Below, one piece after another: positions 23,478 to 32,415 of a DNA stretch of 64,000 bases. The stretch's first letter is position 1. Each line of letters opens with the position of its first letter. Under the pieces are notes generated by a model, which ran no database searches, was not told the DNA's origin, and saw only the letters and a program-made list of their open reading frames with translations. The stretch lies in assembly GCA_947646655.1 (NCBI GenBank), contig CANSHI010000003.1, forward strand, positions 40,722 to 104,721. The letters run 5' to 3'. Position numbers and translations under genes: made by a program. This stretch comes from an uncultured bacterium (GTDB lineage Bacteria; Bacillota_I; Bacilli_A; RF39; UBA660).

Positions 23478-23706
23478 GTCGGCCGAGCCGTCAGCAACGG
23501 ATCAGGCCGCAAGAGATTTAGAAATTTTTAATATTAAAAAATAGAAAAACCGTGAGGTTTTTATAAGGGGGTGTGGGGTCTTAACCCCACATATATAATC
23601 AGCCCTGAAAGGGCACCTTGAAGTCGCTTATGCGACAAAGCCGTTAATATGGTCTTTTAAGGCCTATTAGGCTTTCATCATTGGGGGCGTACTACGACCC
23701 CCCAAT
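23478..23706 (+). other. Hairpin-rich replication region with pMV158-type double-strand origin
   Basis: At least six consecutive hairpins lie here: AAAAACC/GGTTTTT, TGTGGGGT/AACCCCACA, GCCCT/AGGGC, GTCGC/GCGAC, GGCCT/AGGC, and ATTGGGGG/CCCCCAAT (23680-23706). The last shows TACTACGAC (23690-23698) in its loop. TACTACG/AC is the known nick sequence of the pMV158/pE194 rolling-circle plasmids, so the nick would fall between 23696 and 23697. The rep remnant begins 41 bp downstream, the expected order. The block is clearly GC-richer than its surroundings. No protein gene is seen between 23399 and 23746. Confidence 0.75.
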
Positions 23707-23746
23707 GGTGTGACGTGTGACAATTTAAAAAATGGAGGTTTTATAA

Positions 23747-23800
23747 ATGTCAAAAAATGTTAAAAAAAGAAATTGGACTTTTGTTTTATATCTTTATTAA
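23747..23800 (+). pseudogene. Truncated rolling-circle Rep protein (Rep_2 family N-terminus)
   Basis: The frame reads MSKNVKKRNWTFVLYLY and stops. RNWTFVLY at the N-terminus is typical of Rep_2 proteins of pMV158-like plasmids (RNWTFVVYPES). A strong site TGGAGGT lies 11 nt upstream. The rest of the gene, including the catalytic region, is missing, so replication would have to be supplied in trans or is lost. Downstream up to 23858 there is only a short stub with a good ribosome site (GAGGAGGT). Confidence 0.62.
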
Positions 23801-23858
23801 AAGGTTTTGCATTTTATGATTAATTATGCTATTCTGTTATTATAGAGGAGGTAGATAT

Positions 23859-23886
23859 TTGACAATTATTGAAAAAAATGTATAAT
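23859..23886 (+). promoter_or_regulatory. Promoter of the integrase gene
   Basis: TTGACA (23859-23864), 16-bp spacer, TATAAT (23881-23886), 20 bp before the integrase start. Confidence 0.78.
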
Positions 23887-23905
23887 ACTCGCCTGAGGTG
23901 GTATT

Positions 23906-24847
23906 ATGAGCTTCGAAGATGCATTCGAAGAATACAAAATATATGCTGAAAAGCGGCATAAAAAACAAAGTTTTGATTGTTTCCTATACAATTTTAAAGC
24001 TAATATTTTATCTTATTTTAAAGGTAGATTGTTAGTTGATGTTAATCTTAAATCTATTGAAGATTGGCAAGAATTTATTTATAAAAAGAATTTTTGTAAT
24101 AATCATAATAAAAATTTATATTCAATGCTTAAGAGTTTTTTATCTTATTGTCATTACAAATATAATTTTGATGATAGCTTTTTTTTAGAAATTGTCCCTT
24201 TTAGATTAAAAGTGGAAAATAATAATAAAGACTTTTATACTTTAAAAGAGTTCAAGAAATTTATTAAATTTGTCGATAATATTGTTTATAAAAGGTTTTT
24301 TGAATTTATGTTCTTTTGTGGCACTCGACCTGGAGAGTGTATGGCACTAAAATTTAGCGATTTAGAGGGTAATTATGTAAAAATCAATAAAACTATCGAT
24401 GAACACGGTAAACGTCTCTTAGGGACTCCTAAAACGTTCTCTAGCAATCGTTTTATAAAAATTGATAATAAACTTAAACATGATTTGCTTAATTTGAAAA
24501 AATATTACTTTTTAAAATATGGTAGTGAAACTGTTGATTATTTTATTTTTGGTGGAATAAAGCCTTTAGCTCCAACAACTATTAATAGATATAAATTGAG
24601 AGCTTGCTGTAAAGCTAAAATTAGACCTATAACGTTACATCAATTTAGACATAGTCATGCTACTTTACTATTTAATAAAGGCATAGATATACATGAAATT
24701 TCTAGACGTTTAGGTCATTCAAAGGTATCAACTACTTTAGATGTTTACACTCATAGTAATTTATCACAAGAAAAAAGAGTGTTTAACACTCTAAATTCTA
24801 TAAGATTTAATTTTTTTGATTGTTTCCTATACATTTTTAAAAAATAA
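23906..24847 (+). CDS. int: Tyrosine recombinase (phage-type integrase)
   Basis: The 313-residue protein has an N-terminal core-binding region (~1-105) and a catalytic domain. The Arg is in FCGTRPGECMAL (about residue 136). The second box is LHQFRHSHATLLF (H-x-x-R, about residues 246-258), followed by RLGHSKVSTTLDVYTH with the late His and the nucleophilic Tyr. All active-site residues are present, so it may be active. It ends 38 bp from the tRNA-Gly 3' end, as expected for an integrase beside its att site. Confidence 0.87.
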   Translation: MSFEDAFEEYKIYAEKRHKKQSFDCFLYNFKANILSYFKGRLLVDVNLKSIEDWQEFIYKKNFCNNHNKNLYSMLKSFLSYCHYKYNFDDSFFLEIVPFRLKVENNNKDFYTLKEFKKFIKFVDNIVYKRFFEFMFFCGTRPGECMALKFSDLEGNYVKINKTIDEHGKRLLGTPKTFSSNRFIKIDNKLKHDLLNLKKYYFLKYGSETVDYFIFGGIKPLAPTTINRYKLRACCKAKIRPITLHQFRHSHATLLFNKGIDIHEISRRLGHSKVSTTLDVYTHSNLSQEKRVFNTLNSIRFNFFDCFLYIFKK

Positions 24848-24884
24848 ATCTTTTATTAAAACGTTTTTAAACGTTTTAAACTAT

Positions 24885-24902
24885 TTGGAGCAAGTGAGGA
24901 GA
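24885..24902 (+). repeat. Right attachment site within tRNA-Gly
   Basis: An 18-bp repeat identical to 22383-22400. It forms the T-arm and acceptor 3' end of the tRNA gene and leaves the gene intact. Confidence 0.78.
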
Positions 24903-24960
24903 ATCGAACTCCCATCCCAGCCTTGGCAAGGCCGTGTACTAACCATTGTACTACACCTGC
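24886..24960 (-). tRNA. tRNA-Gly (GCC)
   Basis: Minus strand, 75 nt with encoded CCA. Acceptor GCAGGTG pairs with CACTTGC, the anticodon loop reads TTGCCAA, and the T loop contains GTTCGATTC. It is the integration target of the adjacent element. Confidence 0.93.
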
Positions 24961-25113
24961 ATCACAAATAAATAATATCAAAAAAATAAATTGTTTGCAA
25001 TAGTTTTTATAAGTTTTTTTACTGAACTTGTCAACGATTACTGTAATGTAATATAAAAAAAGTATTCATTATGCATATTTTTTGATATAATTGTCTTGTA
25101 AGAAGGGATAAAA

Positions 25114-27138
25114 ATGAAAGATAAAATTCTTAAATTTATAAATAAACTAAAACTTAAAATGTTGACTTTCGTCTTAACTAATAAGCAATTCCTATCGTTT
25201 ATTATTATATTACTCTTGGAAACTACTTTGCTGGAAATATGCACTTTGGGATTTGGTACGTGGGGGTTTAAGACGCTATTTTTTAATCTTGCTGTAATAG
25301 TCATTTTAGGTTCTTTGGGTTATTTATTTAAACCAAAAAGACAATATATATATTTTCAAACTGTATTAGTTTTGGCAACTGCAATTTGTGTTATAAATGG
25401 TATTTATTATACTTTTTATGATTCATTTGTCACAGTAGGCCTTATAGAAAGTTTGGGACAAGTTAATACTGTTACCGATGCAGTGTTCGATAAATTAACT
25501 CCATTACATATAATCTATCTTTTTGGTCCATTATTATTTTATTTCATTCATAAATCTTTAAATAATCATAACTATTTTAATTACATTGCTAAAATTGAAA
25601 AGAGTAAAAGAAATTTTGGTACTATTTTGTTGATTGGAGTAGTATTGTTGTGCATAAATATAGTAAACTTAACGGGTACAGATATTAGTAGATTAGTTAA
25701 ACAGTGGAATAGAGAATATATAGTTGAAAGATATGGAATAATTACTTATCAGATGAATGACATTATACAAAGTGCTCAATCTAGAATATTTTCATATTTC
25801 GGTTATGATGAAGCTGCTCAAAAATTTGTAGAATACTATAGTGAAAAAGATAAAAAAACTGAAAAAAATAAATATACTGGTATTTATGAAGGAAAGAATT
25901 TGCTTCTCATCCATATGGAAAGCATGATGACAATGTTTTTAGATATGAAAATAAATGGAGTAGAAGTTACGCCTAATCTTAATAAACTTTCTAGAGAAGG
26001 CTTATATTTCAATAACTTTTATCCTCAAGTAAGTGTCGGTACTAGTAGTGATACAGAGTTTACACTTAATACTTCATTGATGCCAGCATTGTCAGGAACG
26101 GTTTTTGTTAATTACTACGATAGAAATTATGTATCGATAGAAAAAATGCTTAAAGAAAAGGAATATTATACTTTTAGTATGCATGGTAATAACAGTTCGA
26201 TGTGGAATAGGGCTCCAATGCATAAAAGTTTAGGCTATGATAAGTTTTATTCTAAAGAATATTTTAATGTTACTGAAGAAAATTCTATAGGGCTTGGAAT
26301 ATCGGATCACGACTTTTTTGAACAAGCTATCCCATATTTAAAAGATATAGAAAAAGATAATAAAAATTATATGGGTACTATGATAACACTTACTAATCAT
26401 ACTCCTTGGGATGGCGGAGAAGCTTATGGTGTGTTCGATTTAACTAATACGATAGAAAAAATTAATCCCGAAACGAAAAAAGCAGAAATAGTTAAAGTGC
26501 CATATTTAGAAGATACAAAAATAGGTAATTATATAAAAAGTATACATTATGCCGATCAGTGTTTAGGTGAATTTATACAGGCTATTTATAAAGAAAACAT
26601 ATTGAATAATACAGTTATAGTCTTTTATGGGGATCATGATGCGAAACTCGCTAATAAGGAGTATAACTATCTATACAATTATGATCCTGTTACAGATGAT
26701 TTAAAACTAGAAGAAGATCCGACTTATATCGATTATGATTATTATGCAAATGAGCTAAATAGAAAGACACCGCTTATCATATGGACTAAGGATCACAAAT
26801 ATAAGGGTGAGTTCGATTATTATATGGGTATGATTGATGTGCTTCCAACACTTGGGAATATGTTCGGTTTTAAAAGTGACTATGCACTTGGGAACGATAT
26901 ATTTAATATTAAAAACGATAATATAGTTATGTTTCCGAATGGTAATTTCTTGACCAATAAAGTTTATTACAACAATTCTAAAAGTGAATATAAACTACTA
27001 GATGAAAAAAGTATGGTTATCGACGAAGAATACATACCTGAGATAAAAAATTATACAGAAAAAATGCTAGAGCTGTCGAATAATATAATCGTCTATAATT
27101 TAATAGAACTGGAAGGAGATAAAATTAAAAATGAGTAA
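25114..27138 (+). CDS. Lipoteichoic acid synthase-like sulfatase family membrane enzyme
   Basis: The 674-residue protein has about five membrane helices in the first ~190 residues, then an extracellular alkaline-phosphatase/sulfatase domain (about 255-600). Metal-binding and nucleophile segments are visible: LLLIHMESMM, VGTSSDTEFTLNTSLMP (the nucleophile Thr region of LtaS), MHGNNSSMWNR, GISDHDFF and FYGDHDAKL. This is the layout of LtaS, which polymerises glycerol phosphate outside the membrane. The next gene overlaps by 8 bp. Homologues can also add phosphoglycerol or phosphoethanolamine to other glycans. Confidence 0.82.
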   Translation: MKDKILKFINKLKLKMLTFVLTNKQFLSFIIILLLETTLLEICTLGFGTWGFKTLFFNLAVIVILGSLGYLFKPKRQYIYFQTVLVLATAICVINGIYYTFYDSFVTVGLIESLGQVNTVTDAVFDKLTPLHIIYLFGPLLFYFIHKSLNNHNYFNYIAKIEKSKRNFGTILLIGVVLLCINIVNLTGTDISRLVKQWNREYIVERYGIITYQMNDIIQSAQSRIFSYFGYDEAAQKFVEYYSEKDKKTEKNKYTGIYEGKNLLLIHMESMMTMFLDMKINGVEVTPNLNKLSREGLYFNNFYPQVSVGTSSDTEFTLNTSLMPALSGTVFVNYYDRNYVSIEKMLKEKEYYTFSMHGNNSSMWNRAPMHKSLGYDKFYSKEYFNVTEENSIGLGISDHDFFEQAIPYLKDIEKDNKNYMGTMITLTNHTPWDGGEAYGVFDLTNTIEKINPETKKAEIVKVPYLEDTKIGNYIKSIHYADQCLGEFIQAIYKENILNNTVIVFYGDHDAKLANKEYNYLYNYDPVTDDLKLEEDPTYIDYDYYANELNRKTPLIIWTKDHKYKGEFDYYMGMIDVLPTLGNMFGFKSDYALGNDIFNIKNDNIVMFPNGNFLTNKVYYNNSKSEYKLLDEKSMVIDEEYIPEIKNYTEKMLELSNNIIVYNLIELEGDKIKNE

Positions 27139-27766
27139 AGGTACAAAAGTTACGCTGGTCGTTTTAATTATTTTAATTTTACTGGGAAGCGTTGGGCTCG
27201 GAACTTTCTTTGTATTAAAAAATAAAGAGCCGAAGGAACCCGAAGTTGTTAATAAAACCAATGTACTAGAAACTATTCAGGGCTATGATTATTACTTAGA
27301 AGATAGAGATACACCTCTTTTTAAGAGAACTTTTGAGGAACTTAGAGACGTTTTAAACAGCGAAGAGATAGATTTTAAAAAATATGCCGAGGTTTTAAGC
27401 AAGCTTTATATAATAGACTTGTATACAATTGACAATAAAATTAATCAATATGATGTAGGAGCGAGAGAGTTTGTCAGTCCAGACATAAAAGAAAATTTTG
27501 AACTTAAAGTTAAAGACACTATTTATAAATATGTCGAGGATAATTCTTATAATACAAGACAGCAAGAACTTCCAATTGTAGATAGTGTTGAAGTGGCTCA
27601 GGTTAATGAGGAAACGATAACTACACCTGCTGGTCAATTTCCTGGTTATAGTGTAGAACTTTCATGGGTTTACTCGAAAGATTTAGGTTATGATAATAAA
27701 GCAGTTATCAAGCTAATAAAACAAGATAAAAAATTAAATATTGTAAAACAAGATGTGTCTAAATAA
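27131..27766 (+). CDS. Membrane-anchored extracellular protein, unknown
   Basis: The 211-residue protein has one N-terminal membrane helix (LVVLIILILLGSVGLGTFF, about residues 9-28) without a lipobox, then a soluble domain of ~170 residues. It overlaps the end of the LtaS-like gene by 8 bp, so it is translated with it and may assist that enzyme. No family recognised. A weak AAATAAA/TTTTATT hairpin spans its stop. Confidence 0.6.
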   Translation: MSKGTKVTLVVLIILILLGSVGLGTFFVLKNKEPKEPEVVNKTNVLETIQGYDYYLEDRDTPLFKRTFEELRDVLNSEEIDFKKYAEVLSKLYIIDLYTIDNKINQYDVGAREFVSPDIKENFELKVKDTIYKYVEDNSYNTRQQELPIVDSVEVAQVNEETITTPAGQFPGYSVELSWVYSKDLGYDNKAVIKLIKQDKKLNIVKQDVSK

Positions 27767-27831
27767 AGATGCATTTTTATTTTACTTTAAAAGTCTTTGA
27801 TGTTACAATAAGGGCATTTTGGAGGAATAAT

Positions 27832-29409
27832 ATGATTTATGAACAATTGAAAGAGGAATTTGGAGAGAATAATTATTTAAATATTCTTAATGCCTCAATG
27901 ATAAAAGACGATAATAAGATATATGATTTAATAAAAGATTTTAATGACAAGCAGGGAAGTGATTTTCAATTTTTAGTATGTTGTTTGTCTGATGAATGTT
28001 TTCTTAAGTACATTGCAAATAATCTGTATCTCGTAACGGAAGACTTGTTTCCTCGAATATGTAAAATAAATGATGAATTGTTAAAAATATATTATTTGAA
28101 CGTTGTAAGTAATGATAAACTTTATATAATGCTAGCGTTGTCTCTTAAAGATCCAACTTTAAGAGATAAGTTTATGGCTAATGTTGATGATAAAACTTTA
28201 AAATCCGTTATATTATATTTGAGAAATAGAGAACTCTTACTAAGACTTCTTCCTTATATTTATGATAGAGATGAAGACTTTTATCATGAAATCAAGCCAC
28301 GTATACAAAAAAATAGTCTTATAATTTATAAAGCACTTATGCAAAGCATATTGGATCTAAAAGATAAAAATGAAAAACTTAGTATGCTTAAGAAGTATTA
28401 TTTTGTTGACGGTTTATGTAGAGATGTTTTAAAAAATACAAAAGATGGTGTCGAAAGAAGATTTTTGATAAATAACCTTTTTGAGATTAAGGGAAGAGAA
28501 ATATATACTTCTTTATATGATAAACATTTCGATATAAAAGATTATGCGAGTGCTTTGCCAAAGATTTTAACTTTTGGTGTGGAAATTGAATGTTTTGGGG
28601 ATTTGGCATGGCCGATTTTGTTTTATGATAAAAATTTACGAGGTTATTGTGTTAAAGATGAGCTATCTCTTCCTGATGGTTTAGAATTTACATCTCCAAA
28701 GCTTTCTTGGAATAGAGATGACTTGCAAAGTTTGTATCAAATATGTGATTTTGCACGTATAAATAATTTGAGATGTTTTAACAGATCAGGCGGTCATATC
28801 CATTTTGGAAGCGATTATTTAGATACTAGAGATGCTTGGTATTGGTTTTTCTATTTATATACAAAATTTGAAATGATTATTTACAAGATTTTAAATTCAA
28901 GAAGAGAGAGTCCACGTAAAGGTATAATGAATAACGCAATGCCCTTTTCTAAAACGTATGTGGATAATTATGATAGCGATTATGAAAATTTAGGTAAAGA
29001 TGAATTTATAAAAAAAATACAAAATTTATTTTGTTCGAGATTTATAGGGATAAACTTAAGCAATATTTTTGTAAGATTTAATACGATAGAGTTTAGAATG
29101 CCAAATGGAACTTTAGAGGCGGATGAAATAATTTTGCGAATTTTATTAATAGGCAATTTAATGGTTGCCGCAAAGAGACTATCGGGTTTACACCGCTGTA
29201 AAAATGATTATGATCTTTTATTAAAATTAGATTCATGTGATGATGAAAGAGAATTGCTTGAAATAATGTTAGATCTCTTATTTCAAAGCGAATATGAGAA
29301 AAGTATATTTAGAGAAAGATATGCTGATAATTGTAATATAGAGAACGAAGAAATTTTAGCTAGTAAAATGAAAACATTCAGTTTTATAAAAAAGGGCATT
29401 AAAATATAG
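27832..29409 (+). CDS. Putative amidoligase-family enzyme
   Basis: The start is ATG 27832, with GGAGG 7 nt upstream and a promoter TTTACT-17-TACAAT before it. The 525-residue protein has an N-terminal helical half (~1-235) of unknown type, then an amidoligase_2-like domain. Signals are LTFGVEIECFGDLAW, ELSLPDGLEFTSPKLS, RSGGHIHFGSDYL, FVRFNTIEFRMPNGTLEAD. These carry the Glu/His/Arg pattern of the glutamine-synthetase/GCS-like fold, proposed to form amide bonds in peptide or cell-surface modification. The substrate is unknown. Proximity to LtaS-like genes may hint at the envelope. Confidence 0.72.
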   Translation: MIYEQLKEEFGENNYLNILNASMIKDDNKIYDLIKDFNDKQGSDFQFLVCCLSDECFLKYIANNLYLVTEDLFPRICKINDELLKIYYLNVVSNDKLYIMLALSLKDPTLRDKFMANVDDKTLKSVILYLRNRELLLRLLPYIYDRDEDFYHEIKPRIQKNSLIIYKALMQSILDLKDKNEKLSMLKKYYFVDGLCRDVLKNTKDGVERRFLINNLFEIKGREIYTSLYDKHFDIKDYASALPKILTFGVEIECFGDLAWPILFYDKNLRGYCVKDELSLPDGLEFTSPKLSWNRDDLQSLYQICDFARINNLRCFNRSGGHIHFGSDYLDTRDAWYWFFYLYTKFEMIIYKILNSRRESPRKGIMNNAMPFSKTYVDNYDSDYENLGKDEFIKKIQNLFCSRFIGINLSNIFVRFNTIEFRMPNGTLEADEIILRILLIGNLMVAAKRLSGLHRCKNDYDLLLKLDSCDDERELLEIMLDLLFQSEYEKSIFRERYADNCNIENEEILASKMKTFSFIKKGIKI

Positions 29410-29462
29410 TGCATATTCTATTCTTTAATTTTGTGCTAAAATAAAAGAGTGGTGAAATATTT

Positions 29463-31628
29463 ATGAGTAAAGTAGAATTATTGAGTCCGGCTGGAAATAT
29501 GGAAATGCTAAAGTATGCAGTTATGTATGGCGCTGATGCCGTATATTTAGCGGGAACTAGATTCGGTGCTAGAAAATATGCAGCGAATTTTAGTGATGAA
29601 GAGTTAGTGGAAGCTATAAAATTTGCTCATCTTTATGGGGTAAAAGTATATGTTACTATTAATACTTTAATAAAAATGAAAGAAGTAACTGAATTTTTAG
29701 AATATGTTAAATTCATTTATGAGAGCGGAGTCGATGCTGTTTTAGTACAAGACTTTGGAATGTTAAATTTAATTCGAAAAGTTATTCCCGATTTAGAATT
29801 ACACGCTAGTACACAAATGCATAATAATGGCAAAAACATGATTAATCTTCTTAAAAAGTGTGGTGTCAAGAGAGTCGTTTTGGATCGTGAAATGTCACTT
29901 ACAGAAATAGATGAGTTACCAAAAGATATAGAGAAGGAAATTTTTTGTCATGGGGCACTTTGTGTCAGTTACTCTGGTCAATGTCTTTTATCTAGCTTAA
30001 TAATGAATAGAAGTGGTAATCATGGAGAATGTGCTGGGTTATGCAGGCTATCTTATCATACAAAACGTTCAGATAGTAGTAAATATTATTTAAGTTTAAA
30101 AGACATTTGTACCATTAATCATCTCGATAAAATTTTGTCTTCGAGCGTAGATTCTTTGAAAATAGAAGGAAGGATGAAAAGCCCTATATATGTCGGCTAT
30201 ATGACTTATATTTATAGAAAACAAATAGATGCTTATTACAATGGCACGTTTAAAAATATTTCTAAGCAAGAAATGGATAATATCATGTTACTTTTTAATC
30301 GAGGCTTTACAAAAGGTTTTTTGCTCGGTGCTAGTAACGAAGAAATGGTCAATAGGGAAAGTCCTAACCATATAGGGATTTCCATTGGACGATATGAAGA
30401 AATTAAAAATAAAATAAAATTGACTTTAACAGAGGAATTATGTCAAGGGGATGCTATACGCTTTAGTGAGGCTAAAGAAGGGATGACAGTTAATTTTTTA
30501 TATGATAAAAAAGATAACTTAATAAGTTTAGCTAGGAAAGGGGATGTAGTCTTTGTCGATAATTTCTTAAAAATTCATGGGGCAGGAGAGTTAAGGAAAG
30601 TTGCCAGTATAAGACTTAAAAAAGAAATAGATGACTTGCCTAAGAGAGCAGTAAGTATTGAGGGTGAGATAGAACTTTTAGTAGGAAAAAAAGCAGTGAT
30701 CCGTATTTCTGATGGATTAAATAAGCTCATCTTAGAAGGTGCCGTAGTAGAGAAGTCTATCAATAGACCAGTTAGTTTGGAAGAAGTAAAAAGACAAATA
30801 TGTAAAACAGGTAATACAGTATATAAGTTTGAGAAACTAGTAGTAAAAATGGATGAAAATATATTTATCAATTTAAAAGACTTGAATAATTTAAGACGTG
30901 ATATATTGGCTAAAATGGATGAAGCTAGGATTTTTAGAAAGAGAAGTCGTGAATATGTCGATGTAAGCTTGGAAATGAAAAAGACAGAGCAAAAGGATTT
31001 CAATATTTCTGTCGTAGTTCAAAATAAGGAACAAGTCGAGATAGCTTCTAAATTTAACTGTGAAATATTTAGTTCTACTATGGATTTAGTAAATGGAAAG
31101 ACAGTAAACGAAAAGGTCAGAGAAAATCCTGACAAGATCGATAGCAATCAATATATAATTAGTGATTTAGGAGGACTAGAATTAATTAAAGATGACGATA
31201 TGGTTCATAGTGATTACATGTTAAATGTTGTAAATTCTTATACAGTGTCAGAGCTTGCATGTAGAGGTGTTAGCAAAGTAGGAGTGTCTGTTGAGTGTAG
31301 CTATGAAGAAATTAAAGATATATGTTCTAAAGTAGATCCTTCTTTATTAGAAATATTAGTTTATGGAAGAGTAGAACTTATGAAAATGAAATTTAATCCG
31401 ACTTTCGATGGGGAAAATACTTTTCTAGACAGAAATAATGTAGAGTATATCGTTTGGAAAAGTGACAATATGAACTATCTTTTAAGTCCTGATCCTTTGA
31501 ATAAATTTGAAGAAATAAAAGATTTGATCACGCTAGGAATTAAAAATTTTAGATTAGATTTTTACGATGAATCTAGAGAAGAGATAGAGAAAATATTAAA
31601 AAGCTTAACGATGATAATTAGATCATAA
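29463..31628 (+). CDS. U32 family peptidase / RNA hydroxylation protein
   Basis: The 721-residue protein has the U32 domain at the N-terminus (VELLSPAGNMEMLKYAVMYG, GADAVYLAG, ELHASTQMHN). The cysteine cluster FCHGALCVSYSGQCL...GECAGLCR (about residues 160-198) is expected to bind an iron-sulfur cluster. The length and extra C-terminal half match the DUF3656-containing branch that includes RlhA (23S rRNA C2501 hydroxylation). The TrhP branch (tRNA hydroxylation) is shorter. An extended -10 TGCTAAAAT precedes it. The exact RNA target is not decided by sequence. Confidence 0.8.
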   Translation: MSKVELLSPAGNMEMLKYAVMYGADAVYLAGTRFGARKYAANFSDEELVEAIKFAHLYGVKVYVTINTLIKMKEVTEFLEYVKFIYESGVDAVLVQDFGMLNLIRKVIPDLELHASTQMHNNGKNMINLLKKCGVKRVVLDREMSLTEIDELPKDIEKEIFCHGALCVSYSGQCLLSSLIMNRSGNHGECAGLCRLSYHTKRSDSSKYYLSLKDICTINHLDKILSSSVDSLKIEGRMKSPIYVGYMTYIYRKQIDAYYNGTFKNISKQEMDNIMLLFNRGFTKGFLLGASNEEMVNRESPNHIGISIGRYEEIKNKIKLTLTEELCQGDAIRFSEAKEGMTVNFLYDKKDNLISLARKGDVVFVDNFLKIHGAGELRKVASIRLKKEIDDLPKRAVSIEGEIELLVGKKAVIRISDGLNKLILEGAVVEKSINRPVSLEEVKRQICKTGNTVYKFEKLVVKMDENIFINLKDLNNLRRDILAKMDEARIFRKRSREYVDVSLEMKKTEQKDFNISVVVQNKEQVEIASKFNCEIFSSTMDLVNGKTVNEKVRENPDKIDSNQYIISDLGGLELIKDDDMVHSDYMLNVVNSYTVSELACRGVSKVGVSVECSYEEIKDICSKVDPSLLEILVYGRVELMKMKFNPTFDGENTFLDRNNVEYIVWKSDNMNYLLSPDPLNKFEEIKDLITLGIKNFRLDFYDESREEIEKILKSLTMIIRS

Positions 31629-31719
31629 AAATCTTTGTAAAAGAATATACTTATATGATTTACACAAGTTTGTTTTTATGATAAAATTTATTTAGTAGAT
31701 GAATAGAGGAGAAGAGCCT

Positions 31720-32277
31720 ATGAAAAATATAGAAAATACAAAAGATGATAAAAAATCTAAAAGTGCTAGAAAGTATTTTAACTTTGTACTTTTGATGGTG
31801 GCGATAGTATTGGTCGCTTTAATAGTAAGTAATCTTTATAAAAATCATCAAAATAATAAACTTGGTACTAGTGTCTTTTCTTCTTCAGGCCTTTCAATAC
31901 AGTATGATGATATCGATAATACTTTGAGTGAGATGCCAAGTGACTCCTTTATATTAATAAGTTTTGTAAAAAATGAAAATGTAAAAAAAATGGAAAGTGA
32001 ATTAAAGAAAGCAGTCGTGAATAATGGACTTGAGAGCAATTTATATTATTTAGATGCAACAGATTTAATGTATGAAGAAAACTATATTCAAAAGCTTAAC
32101 GATAAGTTTAGTTTGAACGATGCTAATAAAATAGATGTTTTGCCAGCACTTTTATATTTTCAAGATGGTACTTTTAAAAGAACTGTTACAAGTACTGAGA
32201 GCCGTATGATCGAAGCGGATGATTTTAACAAACTATTAGATAACTACGAAATAATCGAACAAAAACTTAAAAAATGA
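31720..32277 (+). CDS. Membrane-anchored thioredoxin-fold-like protein without catalytic cysteines
   Basis: The start is ATG 31720, preceded by GAGGAGAAG; promoter TTTACA-17-TAAAAT lies upstream. The protein is about 185 residues, with one membrane helix (FVLLMVAIVLVALIVSNLY). The rest has a thioredoxin-like order of elements (SFILISFVKNEN, YYLDATDL, DVLPALLYFQDGTF), including a cis-Pro-like LPALL. The CxxC motif is absent, so it would not be a redox enzyme. A weak fold guess only. Confidence 0.5.
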   Translation: MKNIENTKDDKKSKSARKYFNFVLLMVAIVLVALIVSNLYKNHQNNKLGTSVFSSSGLSIQYDDIDNTLSEMPSDSFILISFVKNENVKKMESELKKAVVNNGLESNLYYLDATDLMYEENYIQKLNDKFSLNDANKIDVLPALLYFQDGTFKRTVTSTESRMIEADDFNKLLDNYEIIEQKLKK

Positions 32278-32415
32278 GTCATTATATGATTTATTTTTTT
32301 TGCTAAAACAAGGGAAAAATAGGCACTTAACGTAATATTTTAAATATTTTGTATGATTATCGTGCAAAATGGTGTATAATAAAATTAATCTATAAAATTA
32401 TGAGAGGTTAAAATT

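Larger units (their letters stand above)
22383..24902. mobile_element. Miniature integrated element in tRNA-Gly with rolling-circle origin and phage-coat-like gene
   Basis: The element is bounded by the 18-bp direct repeat TTGGAGCAAGTGAGGAGA (22383-22400 and 24885-24902). The right copy is the 3' end of the intact tRNA-Gly gene. Inside are four short genes, a hairpin-rich block with a pMV158-type nick site, a truncated rep gene, and a tyrosine integrase next to the tRNA. At about 2.5 kb with no complete replication or packaging genes it looks like a satellite or deleted remnant of a rolling-circle plasmid or filamentous phage. Confidence 0.75.
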
